From: Streptomyces brevispora
Lineage (GTDB): Bacteria > Actinomycetota > Actinomycetes > Streptomycetales > Streptomycetaceae
Length of the DNA stretch: 64,000 nt
NCBI RefSeq assembly: GCF_007829885.1
Contig: NZ_VIWW01000001.1
Span: 5,084,001 to 5,148,000, forward strand
Reading direction: 5' to 3'
Numbering within the stretch: position 1 is the stretch's first letter; each line of letters starts with the position of its first letter. Below, piece by piece: positions 17,508 through 25,409 of this stretch. Below the pieces are notes generated by a model. It was not told the DNA's origin, made no database searches, and saw only the letters and a program-made list of their open reading frames with translations. The position numbers were made by a program, and so were the translations under genes.

Positions 17508-18434
17508 TCAGTCCCCCGATTCGGCATCTGGAGAGTGGACTTGGAAGCCTGATACGGCCATGGTCTGCGGCGGATTTCCCGATTGCCACGGATTTTGCAC
17601 GCCCGCTGCGCGTACCTCTGCCGGACTTTCCAGGGACAACAGGCACAGTGGGCAGTGCAGGGCGTCCATTAGTAGCCGGAGGCCGAGCTTGATGTCTCGC
17701 GACGGCAGCACCTTCAGCATTGCTGTGCCTGAGCAACAGGGGCACCCGACTGTGGCAAGAATGTAGTAATGAGACTCCGTTGGTGCTCTGAAGGGGCTGA
17801 TGTCGAACGGGTAGGGAGCAGAGGAGGGCTCGGCAAGCGCTCGTTCCCGGGCGCTTTCAGGGAGACCTGCGAAGCGGTCATCGAAGCGATGCCAAGCTTG
17901 TCTGATCCGGATCTCGACGTCCCGTTCGACCTGGCTCCGCTGCTGATCCACAGCTATGATTACTGCGCCTGACCAGCGTTCCCAGAAGTCACCTATGTCG
18001 ATGCCGACCTTCTTGAGCAGGGCCCATGAGTTCTCGACAAGGGCTGGAAGGAGGGCCTTTGCTCTGTCTCCAGTCGAGGTGTGCGCAGTTCCGTTGCGAA
18101 GTTCGATGAGCATATCGAGCTGAGGGTCAGGAGGGAGTATGTCTAGCGTGCGGAGCCGTTTGATGGCGTCCTTGGCGCCGACCGTACGGACCTTCTCCTC
18201 GCCCAACTCAAGGTGACCGCCGAGGTACAGGAGCATGTCTGGGTTCCCGTTGCGCATCTCCAGCAGATAGACGGGATTCATCGAGACCAAAACCGCCTTG
18301 GCGAGCTTCTCGATGGCCACACCGCCTTGAAGGGCGAAGTTGTCGTACTCGCTTCGTCCGTGCTCGTCCATGGCTCTGTGAGCCGCCTTCTTTGCGCCCT
18401 CAAGGAAGCTCGCGAAGGAGAGGAAGTCGTCCAT
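17508..18434 (-). CDS. HEPN-like protein with C-terminal zinc-ribbon cysteines, function unknown
   Basis: Island protein of 308 residues. I start it at ATG 18434 (MDDFLSFASFLEGAKKAAHR), although the frame stays open to 18572. The N-terminal about 150 residues are predicted to be helical, and residues 113-118 read RNGTAH, an exact R-N-x3-H motif as in the active site of HEPN ribonucleases. The C-terminal part has two cysteine knuckles, Cys231-Pro-Cys-Cys and Cys261-x2-Cys264, suggesting a zinc ribbon. Many HEPN proteins are toxins or defence effectors, but no partner antitoxin gene is adjacent, and an RNase role is only inferred. Base composition is lower in GC than the core genes, in keeping with acquisition. 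Confidence 0.6.
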   Translation of the reverse strand: MDDFLSFASFLEGAKKAAHRAMDEHGRSEYDNFALQGGVAIEKLAKAVLVSMNPVYLLEMRNGNPDMLLYLGGHLELGEEKVRTVGAKDAIKRLRTLDILPPDPQLDMLIELRNGTAHTSTGDRAKALLPALVENSWALLKKVGIDIGDFWERWSGAVIIAVDQQRSQVERDVEIRIRQAWHRFDDRFAGLPESARERALAEPSSAPYPFDISPFRAPTESHYYILATVGCPCCSGTAMLKVLPSRDIKLGLRLLMDALHCPLCLLSLESPAEVRAAGVQNPWQSGNPPQTMAVSGFQVHSPDAESGD

Positions 18435-18981
18435 GGCAGGACGGTAACCGCTGCTGTAGTGAGGGGCGATCGAATTGGTGAACCCGACTCCTGGGCGAAC
18501 CGCACTCGGAAGCCTACAGGGGTAGGGATCCGGTTCTGAGGAGTCGGCCCGTTCCTCGTCCGAGGGCATCAACTGGCCTCTCAGCGCGCCGAGCTAAAGG
18601 AGAGGGTTCCCGCAGCTGCGTGGACGTCGGTCGAGCATCAGTGTGATCACGTGACGCTCGCCAGACTTGTAGATCTTCAAGGCCGCCGTCTTGGCCAGCG
18701 TCTGCCACTTGAAGCTGGCTCAACGCAAAAAGTTGGCCAGTCTGCCGGGTGGTGCGCTCGTCCGCGCCTGCGTACGGCTGAGCGAGCGAGGCAGAGACGT
18801 AACCGACGGTGCGGGTGCGAGAGATGCACCCCGAGGCGCACCGCAGACCCCTTCGGCTAGCAACATGCGGATGCCGCAGCCGGGAGTCTGAGACGTCGAT
18901 GTGACGCTGGCCGCGAGCTCACCCGAAGCCACCGTCCCGGCCGGCACCCGCAACGACTGCCACGCACGGAGTGATGGAGCA
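18435..18981. other. Island spacer, no supported gene
   Basis: Between the HEPN-like start and the tRNA remnant no frame shows a recognisable family. Minus-strand codons near 18650-18720 give KWQTLAKTAALKIYKSGER, which looks protein-like but is too short to assign. TGACGCT-like motifs occur once near 18651 and once near 18901, unpaired. Confidence 0.4.
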
Positions 18982-19024
18982 GGCGCTTAGAAGGCACCTG
19001 CTCTATCCACTGAGCTACGGGGGC
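18982..19024 (-). pseudogene. Truncated tRNA-Arg (anticodon TCT), 5' half only
   Basis: Read on the minus strand from 19024: acceptor GCCCCCG, TA, D-arm GCTC/GAGC with AGTGGATA loop, A, then anticodon arm GGTGC-CTTCTAA-GCGCC with TCT at positions 34-36. After 18982 the sequence leaves the tRNA: there is no variable loop, no TTCGA T-loop and no acceptor complement. Bases beyond the anticodon stem (tgctc) pair back with the D-arm side (gagca), making a longer 10-bp hairpin. It cannot make a functional tRNA. Integration elements usually retain 3' tRNA ends, so a 5' half is unusual. Confidence 0.8.
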
Positions 19025-19234
19025 TGACCTGCGAAAACGCAGTCTTCCAGGCGCTCGTCCCGCGAAGCTGTGGGACGAATGTGGGATCTTGCGATCCCCG
19101 GGAACCGTGGGACACGGGTGCCTCACGGCGGCCCGGACGTAGCTTCTCACACCATCTTCACACCCTCGAAGCCCCTCGCGGAAACAATCCTGCCCCGGCT
19201 CGGCGTTGAAGATCTCCGAGCCGAGGAGGAGAAG

Positions 19235-19387
19235 GTGTCGAGCCTGAAGCTGTTCCGCACGGACACGACGAATAGCGGCGTGGCCGAGGTCATGCCGCGT
19301 CTGGCTGAGGTCGAGGCGGATGTGCAGGGCCTTGTCGAGGCGCACATGGAGACGCTGCTGGCGGTCCGCTTCCGTCCGTTATCTTGA
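19235..19387 (+). pseudogene. N-terminal stump of a DUF5655/PDDEXK-type protein
   Basis: GTG 19235, with GAGGAGGAG upstream, begins VSSLKLFRTDT, and the frame continues to EAHMETLLAVRF. This resembles the N terminus of proteins (DUF5655/DUF91-type) in which such a start precedes a PD-(D/E)XK-like nuclease core. Similarity ends after VRF, and the frame stops at 19387. No nuclease core (the EYKR region) follows in any frame, so only about 50 codons remain. The assignment rests on memory of the family N terminus. Confidence 0.5.
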
Positions 19388-19513
19388 GCTTGCTCGATAA
19401 GGAAGGCCCGGACCTGGGCCGATGTGATGTGGACAGTGTCCTCGACGCCGCGAAACGAAAGGCTATTCCGGAGACGGAGAATGTCTCATTCCGTCCGTCG
19501 TCCGTCGTGTCGA

Positions 19514-19999
19514 TCAGCTGGGTGACGACCCAACGGTCACTGCTACTGAGCGGTGCCGAAGTTGGGCTGCAATGAGCTCCATCTCGACGAGAGTGCCCAC
19601 CAACCCGGCCGTTCTCAGCTCCTCTGCCATGGCTCGAGCTTGTGCCAGAGACAGCTCGTGTACTTCTCGCAGAACGCGGAGGACGGTCACGCGGCTCGCT
19701 TCGGGTTCAGCCAGCCGGAGCCGGGCAGGCCCGTGTTCCGTCAAGAGTGCCTGGCGGATCGCCTCGGGAGTCGCGCCGCCACTGTCCTCCTCGCACCAGG
19801 CAATGGGGCAGGTCTGGCAGGCCCCCTCCGTTCCCCACCACAGCCTTCCGCGGACGATGAACTGGCCAGTGTCACGTATCAGCATGCCGCCGCAGGCTTC
19901 GCATACTGTCGTGATCTTCACGCCCTGGGTGATCACCGTGCTCCTCGTCATCGGACCTGTCCGGATCGTGCCGTACCGGCTCACCTTCTGCGACTGCAT
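19514..19999 (-). CDS. Small zinc-ribbon protein with L7/L12-like C-terminal helices, function unknown
   Basis: Island protein of 161 residues starting at ATG 19999, preceded by GCGAGGAA. A longer open frame extends upstream to 20263 without support. Cysteines in VCEACGG (about 31-36) and CQTCPIAWC (about 61-69) suggest a zinc-binding site. The C-terminal third (VTVLRVLREVHELSLAQARA then MAEEL) resembles the ribosomal L7/L12 C-terminal fold that occurs as a fused module in Streptomyces proteins. It is followed downstream by the DUF5655 stump. No function can be assigned. Confidence 0.6.
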   Translation of the reverse strand: MQSQKVSRYGTIRTGPMTRSTVITQGVKITTVCEACGGMLIRDTGQFIVRGRLWWGTEGACQTCPIAWCEEDSGGATPEAIRQALLTEHGPARLRLAEPEASRVTVLRVLREVHELSLAQARAMAEELRTAGLVGTLVEMELIAAQLRHRSVAVTVGSSPS

Positions 20000-20060
20000 T
20001 TCCTCGCCAGTGCCTCGGCTCTGGAAGGAAGTGATGTCACGGCTCCGAATCACCAGGCTC

Positions 20061-20498
20061 TCAGCACGGGCCGATCGCTCTGGGAACTGGTGGCCCCGTC
20101 GCGGCGCGCACGCCTCGGACGTCGGCAGTGCGGCGTTCTCCGAGCGCGAGTGCGAGAGCTTCCCGAAGCTGCCGGTTTTCTGCTTCCAGCTGCCGGTTGC
20201 GCGTGGTGGCGACCTCCAGGCGCCGAAGCAGGGAGAGGTCGGAGGCTCGTTGGCGGTCGGCAACTAGCCGGGTCGCGGGGGCGCGGTGCCGGGCTCGCAG
20301 ACGTTCGATCTCGGCTCTGAGATCCGGCTGGTTGTAGAGCCAGGACCGGGAGACGCCCGCTTCGCGGGCGACGGTCTCGAAAGTGATAGTGGTGCCTGTG
20401 TCGTCCATTCGCCGCAGGGCGGTGACCGCGCGTCGTCGGGTTGCCGCGGCACGACGGTGGGCCGCGGCGACGATGAGGTGAGAGTTATCAGCCGGCAT
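20061..20498 (-). CDS. DUF6262 family protein (Tn554 TnpC-like)
   Basis: Protein of 145 residues from ATG 20498, with GAGGAG upstream. An HTH-like segment (ITFETVAREAGVSRSWLYNQ, about 38-57) is followed by a coiled coil (LRRLEVATTRNRQLEAENRQ). Genes of this family normally sit third after two tyrosine recombinases in Tn554-like units. Here the start overlaps the end of what looks like the tail of such a recombinase (20488-20661), with the rest of the integrase pair missing. It is probably a stranded recombination accessory gene. Confidence 0.7.
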   Translation of the reverse strand: MPADNSHLIVAAAHRRAAATRRRAVTALRRMDDTGTTITFETVAREAGVSRSWLYNQPDLRAEIERLRARHRAPATRLVADRQRASDLSLLRRLEVATTRNRQLEAENRQLREALALALGERRTADVRGVRAATGPPVPRAIGPC

Positions 20499-20661
20499 TG
20501 GTGGTCTCCTCGCGCTCGTGCTGACCGTCCTCCAGCTCACCGATCATGCGGTCGAGGTTGGCGGCGACCTGCTGGTTCATCTCCGCGACGCGGGTGTGAC
20601 CGCAGTTGGCGACAAGTTCCGCTTCATCGCCGAGGTGATCGAGTTCAACACGGTCCAGTGC
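20488..20661 (-). pseudogene. C-terminal tail of a Tn554-type integrase
   Basis: Minus-strand codons read ELVANCGHTRVAEMNQQVAAN, then a terminal stretch LDRMIGELED and a stop at 20488-20490, overlapping the DUF6262 start (ATG 20498) in the way these operons normally couple. An in-frame TAG at 20662-20664 closes the frame upstream, and no R-H-R-Y catalytic core is present. I infer integrase identity from position and overlap, not from motifs. Confidence 0.45.
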
Positions 20662-20821
20662 CTATTCCGCCTCGCTCCGGTCTCGACGGAGACCCGGTAG
20701 CCGAAGTGGGCAGCCTCCCATCATGGAGGGAGCTGCCCGATGGAACGGCCCCCTGCTCCATCCATTCGAGAGTTTTGGACTTTCCCACCAGCTTGCCAGA
20801 CGGCAGCGCCATCCTTGACCC

Positions 20822-21430
20822 ATGCTCGCATCCAGCCCTGCCCAGCGGCTAGCCGACCACGTTCGACACCTCCTTGGCAGCGGACCGTTTCTCCAGCCCG
20901 GCGGATGGACCCACATGGGTGCTGTCATCTGCGACGTCAGCTTCCAGCCACGGTGCAACTACGAGAGGACTCTCCGACCGCGGCTCCTCCATCTGCAATT
21001 GAGCTGGGCTGATGCAAGAACAGTCCGCGGCTTCCAGCGCCGGCTCGTCACGGAAGACCTTGCCGTGGCCATGAAGTTCAACCACGCACAGAAGGTCGCG
21101 ACGGCTCACGCCATCACCGACCTCCTCGCTGCCGACGGGGTCGATACCCGCGAGGACCTTCACACCTGGCTCGATCATCAGTCCAATCGCGCCGCTCTGC
21201 GCACGGTGAAGGGAGTGGGGCCGAAGAGCATCGACTACATAGGCAATCTCGTCGGCCGTTCGCACGTCGCCGTTGACGTACATCTGCGCGCCTTCGCCGT
21301 GGATGCTGGTGTTCCGGATCTCCCATACGACCAGTTGCGCGCAGTGTATGAGGGAGCCGCCGCGCTTCTCGGGCACGACAAAGGCGGACTGGAGCATGCC
21401 GTTTGGCGGCATAGGTCGAAGGCCACGTAG
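20822..21430 (+). CDS. HhH-GPD superfamily DNA glycosylase-like protein
   Basis: Protein of 202 residues. The hairpin-helix-hairpin motif LRTVKGVGPKSIDYIGNLVG (about 127-146) carries a Lys at the endonuclease III catalytic position (GVGPK), and the following AVDVHLRAF has the matching catalytic Asp, so a bifunctional-type glycosylase core is intact. The Fe-S cluster loop of EndoIII is absent. The N-terminal section with WTHMGAVICDVSFQP is helical and not familiar to me. It lies alone on the plus strand between minus-strand island genes. A role in base excision or defence by base removal is possible; substrate unknown. ATG 20822 is the first in-frame start. Confidence 0.65.
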   Translation: MLASSPAQRLADHVRHLLGSGPFLQPGGWTHMGAVICDVSFQPRCNYERTLRPRLLHLQLSWADARTVRGFQRRLVTEDLAVAMKFNHAQKVATAHAITDLLAADGVDTREDLHTWLDHQSNRAALRTVKGVGPKSIDYIGNLVGRSHVAVDVHLRAFAVDAGVPDLPYDQLRAVYEGAAALLGHDKGGLEHAVWRHRSKAT

Positions 21431-21540
21431 CCACCCAGCGGGCCTGGCCGTTGTAGGTGCGGGTTGCGGCAGGCCGTCTGCTCGTAGATGATGCGCGGCC
21501 GGGTTCGGGGACCTTGTCTCCGGTCTTCTCCTCCCACCAG

Positions 21541-22165
21541 CTAAGCGAAGAGTAATTGTCAAGAGTTGTGGATCAGCAGGGTTGTTCAGGCTGCGGTGAC
21601 TTCGGGGCGTTCGACGAGGTGACCGTCCTTGAACCGGGCGCCGTTGCGGACAAGGGCGACGAGGTGGGGTGCAGTGATCGCACGCCAGCGGGCCTGGGCG
21701 GACTCGACGAGCTTGAACACCATGGCCAGGGCCGCGGCCGGGCTGCCGGCCCCGCGGGTGACCTTGGTCCGGAGCTTCACGGTGCTGAAGGTGCTCTCGA
21801 TGGGATTTGTCGTGCGTAGGTGCACCCAGTGCTCGGCGGGGAAGTCCTAGAACGCGAGGAGCTCGTCGGTCTCGTCGGTGACCTTCTTGGCGGCTTTCGG
21901 TCACTTCGCGCTGTAGGTATGCTCGAAGTCCTTGATCGCCTTCTCGGCGTGGTCGCGGTCCTCGGCGTTGTAGATCTCCTGCAGGGCCTTCTTCGCGCCG
22001 GGCTGAGCCGATTTCGGTAGCGCGTTCATGACATTGCGGACCTTGTGAACCCAGCACCTCTGGTGCCTGGCCTGCGGAAACACCTCTGCGAGGGCCCTCC
22101 GCAGGCCCATCGCGCCGTCGCCGACGACGAGTTCGGGATCGCGCATGCCGCGCCGGCGGCAGTCG
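21541..22165 (-). pseudogene. IS256-family transposase remnant
   Basis: Minus-strand codons show GDGAMGLRRALAEVFP, RHQRCWVHKVRNVMNALP and then LRTTNPIESTFSTVKLRT, with the catalytic Glu of NPIES: the C-terminal half of an IS256/mutator transposase ending at 21586. Two in-frame stops break it, TGA at 21901-21903 and TAG at 21847-21849, the latter replacing a Tyr codon. About 200 N-terminal residues are missing, with the break near 22165, directly against the caspase gene end. The IS end lies near 21541-21570 (agagtaattgtcaagagttg). Confidence 0.88.
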
Positions 22166-22168
22166 TTC

Positions 22169-24130
22169 CTACTTCCCGGTCTTAGCGTCAACGGAATACA
22201 AGGTACCTTCCGAGCCGAAGATCACCTGATCTCTCCACAGGGTAGGAATCCCGACACTTTCGTTGCCTGCATGCGACCATTTCTCCGTACCGGACTGAAA
22301 GTCGATGGATCTCAAGAAGCCGTCATCTCCCCCCACGTACAGAGAGTCTTCCGAGAAAGCCAGCAAAGGCCCGATGCCGCCACCCCCTACCTGGCGCACC
22401 CATTTCGGCCTGTGAGTTTCCCTGTTAACAGCCTCCAATCGGCCAGTCTCGGTCTGAAGATAGACAAGATCTCCCATGACTACAGGAGGGGAAATAATCG
22501 CGCCCGTGGCGTATGACCATTTAATCTCGCCTTCGAAAGGTTCGAAGGCGTAAAGCTTCCCGCTCCCCTGAGGAGTTTCAGTTCCGATATAGATCTCGCC
22601 GTTCGCGATCACCGCTTGCCCTGGAGTGCCACCATCGACTTTCTTCTTCCAAACAACCGAACCGTCCTCTACGTCAAGTCGGTAGATGTCTCCATATCCG
22701 CCACCGACATAGACGGAACCGCCATTATCTCCTACCGGTGAAGCGTTATTTCCGCCCCCAATAGGGCGTTTCCATGCGACTTCGCCAGTCGCAGGGTTGA
22801 GCGCGTAAGCGTCTGCTGCATCCGAGACGAAGACCTTGTCGTCAGAAAAAGTAGCAGTGGCTGACACGTCATACTTTCCGAGTTCTCGAAACCAGCGCTT
22901 ACTCCCAGACTTGGCGTTAATTGCCAAGAGGCCGCCACCTGTATCCGAATCATATACTGGGATATAGACTGTTCCGTTCACGATCAGGGGGACAGCATAT
23001 ATGGCGGCTCGCCTGTGGAGGTCGTACCCCCAGAGTTCCTTCCCGGTTTTTGCGCCGAACGCGTATACTTTGTCGCTGCTCAGGTCGATACAGTAGACTT
23101 CATTTCCCCTCGTGGCGCACGCGCCGACGCTGGTTCCAGTATTTTGCACCCATGACTTCTCGTTTCTCGGAGAAGCCGACGGGCTTCCATTTCCTTCATC
23201 CCCGCCAGGTTGGCCGCCTGAAGGAAAATCTGCGAGAAAAAAGACAGACCCTGAAGTGGCCACGATTGCCGAACAAGCGAGGATCGCTCGACGGGCCACG
23301 GAGTTCTTCTTTTTTGCCGGCGTGAAGCTGTGGGGGTTCGGTGATCGAGCCGGGCGCGGAAAATTTGAAATTATCACATCGCCGACAGTTTCAACCTGGG
23401 TGAGTGTCGGCATTTGCTTCTTCTTCTTTGTCTTCCTGACCTCCTTTCGGGTCCACGCCCGCGCAAAGTCATACAGGTCCTTGACCGAGACCCTTCCGTC
23501 TTGATCCCTGTCCGCCTGCCCCGTGCGAATCCCTTCGATGATACCTTTGGTGAAATGGGAAACGTGAAGACCCGTTTCGCTGTCCCGATATTCGTAAGCT
23601 TCTTCAACGCCGGTTCCGGCTGAGAGAACCCAGGTCCCTTCTCCGAAGTGCTCTCTACTTACATCATGCTCGACTGTACCCGATTTCGACAGCATCCCGC
23701 GGGCAAATTTCCCAGAACTGCAACAATCCAGAATTACAACTCGGGCTCGCGCGAGACATTGCTCTAGCTGATGGCGTACAAAGGAGGCCGATACGCCAGT
23801 CCCATTCATCAACTTCTGCCACGTGTCCCGCGCCGCAAGGTATGCCTGATCGGCTCGTTGTGGAAATTTTCCGTGGCCCGAGAAGTAGAGCAGAACCGTG
23901 TCGTCCAGCTCGGCTGATTCCAAAAAGTTCGCTATTTCGAAAGATAGCTCGCGCTGGCTGGGATTCATCAAGACAGAGACAGAATGGAAGGCCCCGAGCT
24001 CTGGATCTTCGAGCACTTCGCGAAGCAGGTGAACATCGTTCAGAGGCGCTTTAAGTGGCGAAAAACCGGAATCGTTTTCATAATCGGCGACACCGATTAG
24101 TAGAGCTCGCTTCGTCGGCCTTCGATGCAC
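22169..24130 (-). CDS. Caspase-like protease with PQQ beta-propeller (EACC1-associated type)
   Basis: Predicted effector of 653 residues starting at GTG 24130, five bases after the EACC1 stop and with GAGGAA upstream. A longer frame to 24214 would overlap EACC1. The peptidase C14 domain (about 6-260) opens with RALLIGVADYEN and has the dyad His86 in YFSGHGKF and Cys137 in ILDCCSSGKF. An EF-hand-like loop DRDQDGRVSVKD sits at about 207-218. A Lys-rich stretch precedes one membrane helix (about 281-302), then seven full PQQ-type motifs (such as KTGKELW, ATGEVAW, EDGSVVW) form an outer propeller. An eighth ends abruptly at DAKTGK, abutting the IS256 remnant. GC is markedly lower than in flanking genes. 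It is likely a membrane-anchored suicide or defence protease. Confidence 0.85.
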   Translation of the reverse strand: MHRRPTKRALLIGVADYENDSGFSPLKAPLNDVHLLREVLEDPELGAFHSVSVLMNPSQRELSFEIANFLESAELDDTVLLYFSGHGKFPQRADQAYLAARDTWQKLMNGTGVSASFVRHQLEQCLARARVVILDCCSSGKFARGMLSKSGTVEHDVSREHFGEGTWVLSAGTGVEEAYEYRDSETGLHVSHFTKGIIEGIRTGQADRDQDGRVSVKDLYDFARAWTRKEVRKTKKKKQMPTLTQVETVGDVIISNFPRPARSPNPHSFTPAKKKNSVARRAILACSAIVATSGSVFFLADFPSGGQPGGDEGNGSPSASPRNEKSWVQNTGTSVGACATRGNEVYCIDLSSDKVYAFGAKTGKELWGYDLHRRAAIYAVPLIVNGTVYIPVYDSDTGGGLLAINAKSGSKRWFRELGKYDVSATATFSDDKVFVSDAADAYALNPATGEVAWKRPIGGGNNASPVGDNGGSVYVGGGYGDIYRLDVEDGSVVWKKKVDGGTPGQAVIANGEIYIGTETPQGSGKLYAFEPFEGEIKWSYATGAIISPPVVMGDLVYLQTETGRLEAVNRETHRPKWVRQVGGGGIGPLLAFSEDSLYVGGDDGFLRSIDFQSGTEKWSHAGNESVGIPTLWRDQVIFGSEGTLYSVDAKTGK

Positions 24131-24135
24131 GGCGA

Positions 24136-24525
24136 TTATTCCTCTTCGTCTTCTTCCGGAATCGAGTGCTCTTCGATCCATTTCTCGGCCAAACGCAGCT
24201 TGTCCTCGCTCCAAGGCCCTCTAATCTCTAGGCGGTTGCCATTGAGCTCAATAATCACAGCCCGCATCATTCGACGCTTGAGGCAGTAGACAGAAGCGTT
24301 GATAACGCTCGACAGGACGCTGGCCCACGGCGAAACATCGAGGAGAAGAGTCAATAGATCATGGGTTCCGGACTTGGAGTCGCTCGGTGCCTCCTGCTCT
24401 GGGCGAACGGCCCTCAGTCCCAGTTGCGCCAGCTCCTCGTGCGTCTCGCGTACGGCGCGCTCAGCAATAGCCCTTTCTTCGTCGAGCGGCTCAAAGTGGA
24501 TCTTCAGCTCGTTTGTATGACGCAT
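24136..24525 (-). CDS. Effector-associated constant component EACC1
   Basis: Protein of 129 residues. The start is ATG 24525 or the adjacent ATG 24528; AGGGAG lies upstream. Residues 1-60 are charged and helical (LDEERAIAERAVRETHEELA). A hydrophobic middle segment (LLTLLLDVSPWASVLSSVIN) is followed by a small beta-rich end (MRAVIIELNGNRLEIRGPW) and a closing helix. This layout matches the EACC1 constant components that Aravind and colleagues described next to variable effectors such as caspases and trypsins in actinobacterial conflict systems. The caspase gene follows after 5 bp, so the two form an operon. Its proposed role is to couple a signal to the effector; the mechanism is unknown. Confidence 0.75.
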   Translation of the reverse strand: MRHTNELKIHFEPLDEERAIAERAVRETHEELAQLGLRAVRPEQEAPSDSKSGTHDLLTLLLDVSPWASVLSSVINASVYCLKRRMMRAVIIELNGNRLEIRGPWSEDKLRLAEKWIEEHSIPEEDEEE

Positions 24526-24577
24526 CATCAAACTCCCTACTGTCAAGCGATGTTGTGAGGCCGCCGCAACTATAGCT

Positions 24578-24703
24578 ACATCCCTGATGCGCCTCACGCT
24601 GGAGAGTGAAGTGCTGGACGCCTCGTGCGACCAGGCGATGTCTCAACGCATGGACTGCTTCCACCACTGCCGGCATACAGTGAACGTGCAGGTGGTCACC
24701 GAC
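24578..24703 (-). pseudogene. Possible C-terminal scrap of a cation diffusion facilitator
   Basis: About 42 minus-strand codons read GDHLHVHCMPAVVEAVHALR and then VARGVQHFTLQREAH, resembling the cytosolic end of CDF metal transporters (a helix, then G-[IV]-x-H-x-T-[ILV]-Q-x-E-x-H). No membrane part is present upstream. The match is from memory and short. Confidence 0.35.
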
Positions 24704-25310
24704 ACCTGACGGCCAGTTGTCCCTCCCACGCGTACCGTCGCGCATGCTCACGATCTCAGCTTCGCACTAACGAGATCGTCCAGGTCTGGTCTGTGGCCGC
24801 CAAGGTGTCCCCAACCTGGCCAGGGGCTCGGGAGTTACCGCAGGCATCGACTGAGGCCCCTACAGGTCTTCGCTCAGGGGTTGATCGAGTTCTCCGAGTG
24901 CTCTGACGGGCAGGGCTTGATCAAGTTCCTCAGCGTGCGGGGCCTTCGGCTTCCCGGGGCGGGTGCTCACGCGCAGGCCACGTGCGCTTGGCGAGCTTGA
25001 GGGCGGCAGGGCTGTCGGGAATGGAGGAGGGGCGGGCGGCGATGTTCGTGAGGCTGTCGTTGATGCGAACGGGCTGCATGCCGTTGACGCAACGAGCGAA
25101 GCACCTGCTGCGATATCTACGGCGGCCGGCCGTAGCGGGCCGCGGCGCGGGCAGGACCACCGGCGTCTGGACTCGTCGGCCGGTCGCGAGTCCACGGCTT
25201 GGAAGGCGACACGGCGCCTGGTGCGTGATCGTAGGTGGTAGTGATCTCAGACGGTCTGGTGAAGGGCTCCGCGTGGGCGGTGTCAGGGGCGTCGAATGAG
25301 GCGTGAACCG
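24704..25310. other. Island spacer, no supported gene
   Basis: No frame shows a recognisable protein. A minus-strand stretch near 24950-25080 (NGMQPVRINDSLTNIAARPS) has protein-like composition and may be the tail of a lost gene. Nothing else can be supported. Confidence 0.4.
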
Positions 25311-25357
25311 TGACGCTCGTTTGACGCTCGGATCTTGAAAGTGGTCGCCTGACGCTC
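25311..25357 (+). repeat. TGACGCTC pair plus single, left of second att-like copy
   Basis: Copies at 25311 and 25322 (11 bp apart) and a third at 25350, all in the same orientation as the copies at 13310-13359. They lie 53 bp before the second copy of the methyltransferase 3' end. They would be the right-hand arm sites of the element that started at 13259. Confidence 0.65.
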
Positions 25358-25409
25358 GCGAAAGGGCATCTGACCTGCGCTTTCTCTATCAACGGGAAGT
25401 TCCGACGTG

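Noticed and set aside
18982..19024. Functional tRNA gene
   Set aside because: The T-arm, variable loop and 3' acceptor strand are absent; only the 5' half is present.
19388..19513. Continuation of the DUF5655-type gene in another frame
   Set aside because: No nuclease-core residues (such as a GGRID or EYKR-like run) appear in any plus-strand frame before the next gene.
20662..20958. Minus-strand frame as an integrase core
   Set aside because: It has no R-H-R-Y residues or integrase motifs and ends in a TAG before the tail fragment.
24860..25195. Minus-strand Ala/Pro/Ser-rich frame as a gene
   Set aside because: Composition is that of an out-of-frame read, with no ribosome site and no family resemblance.
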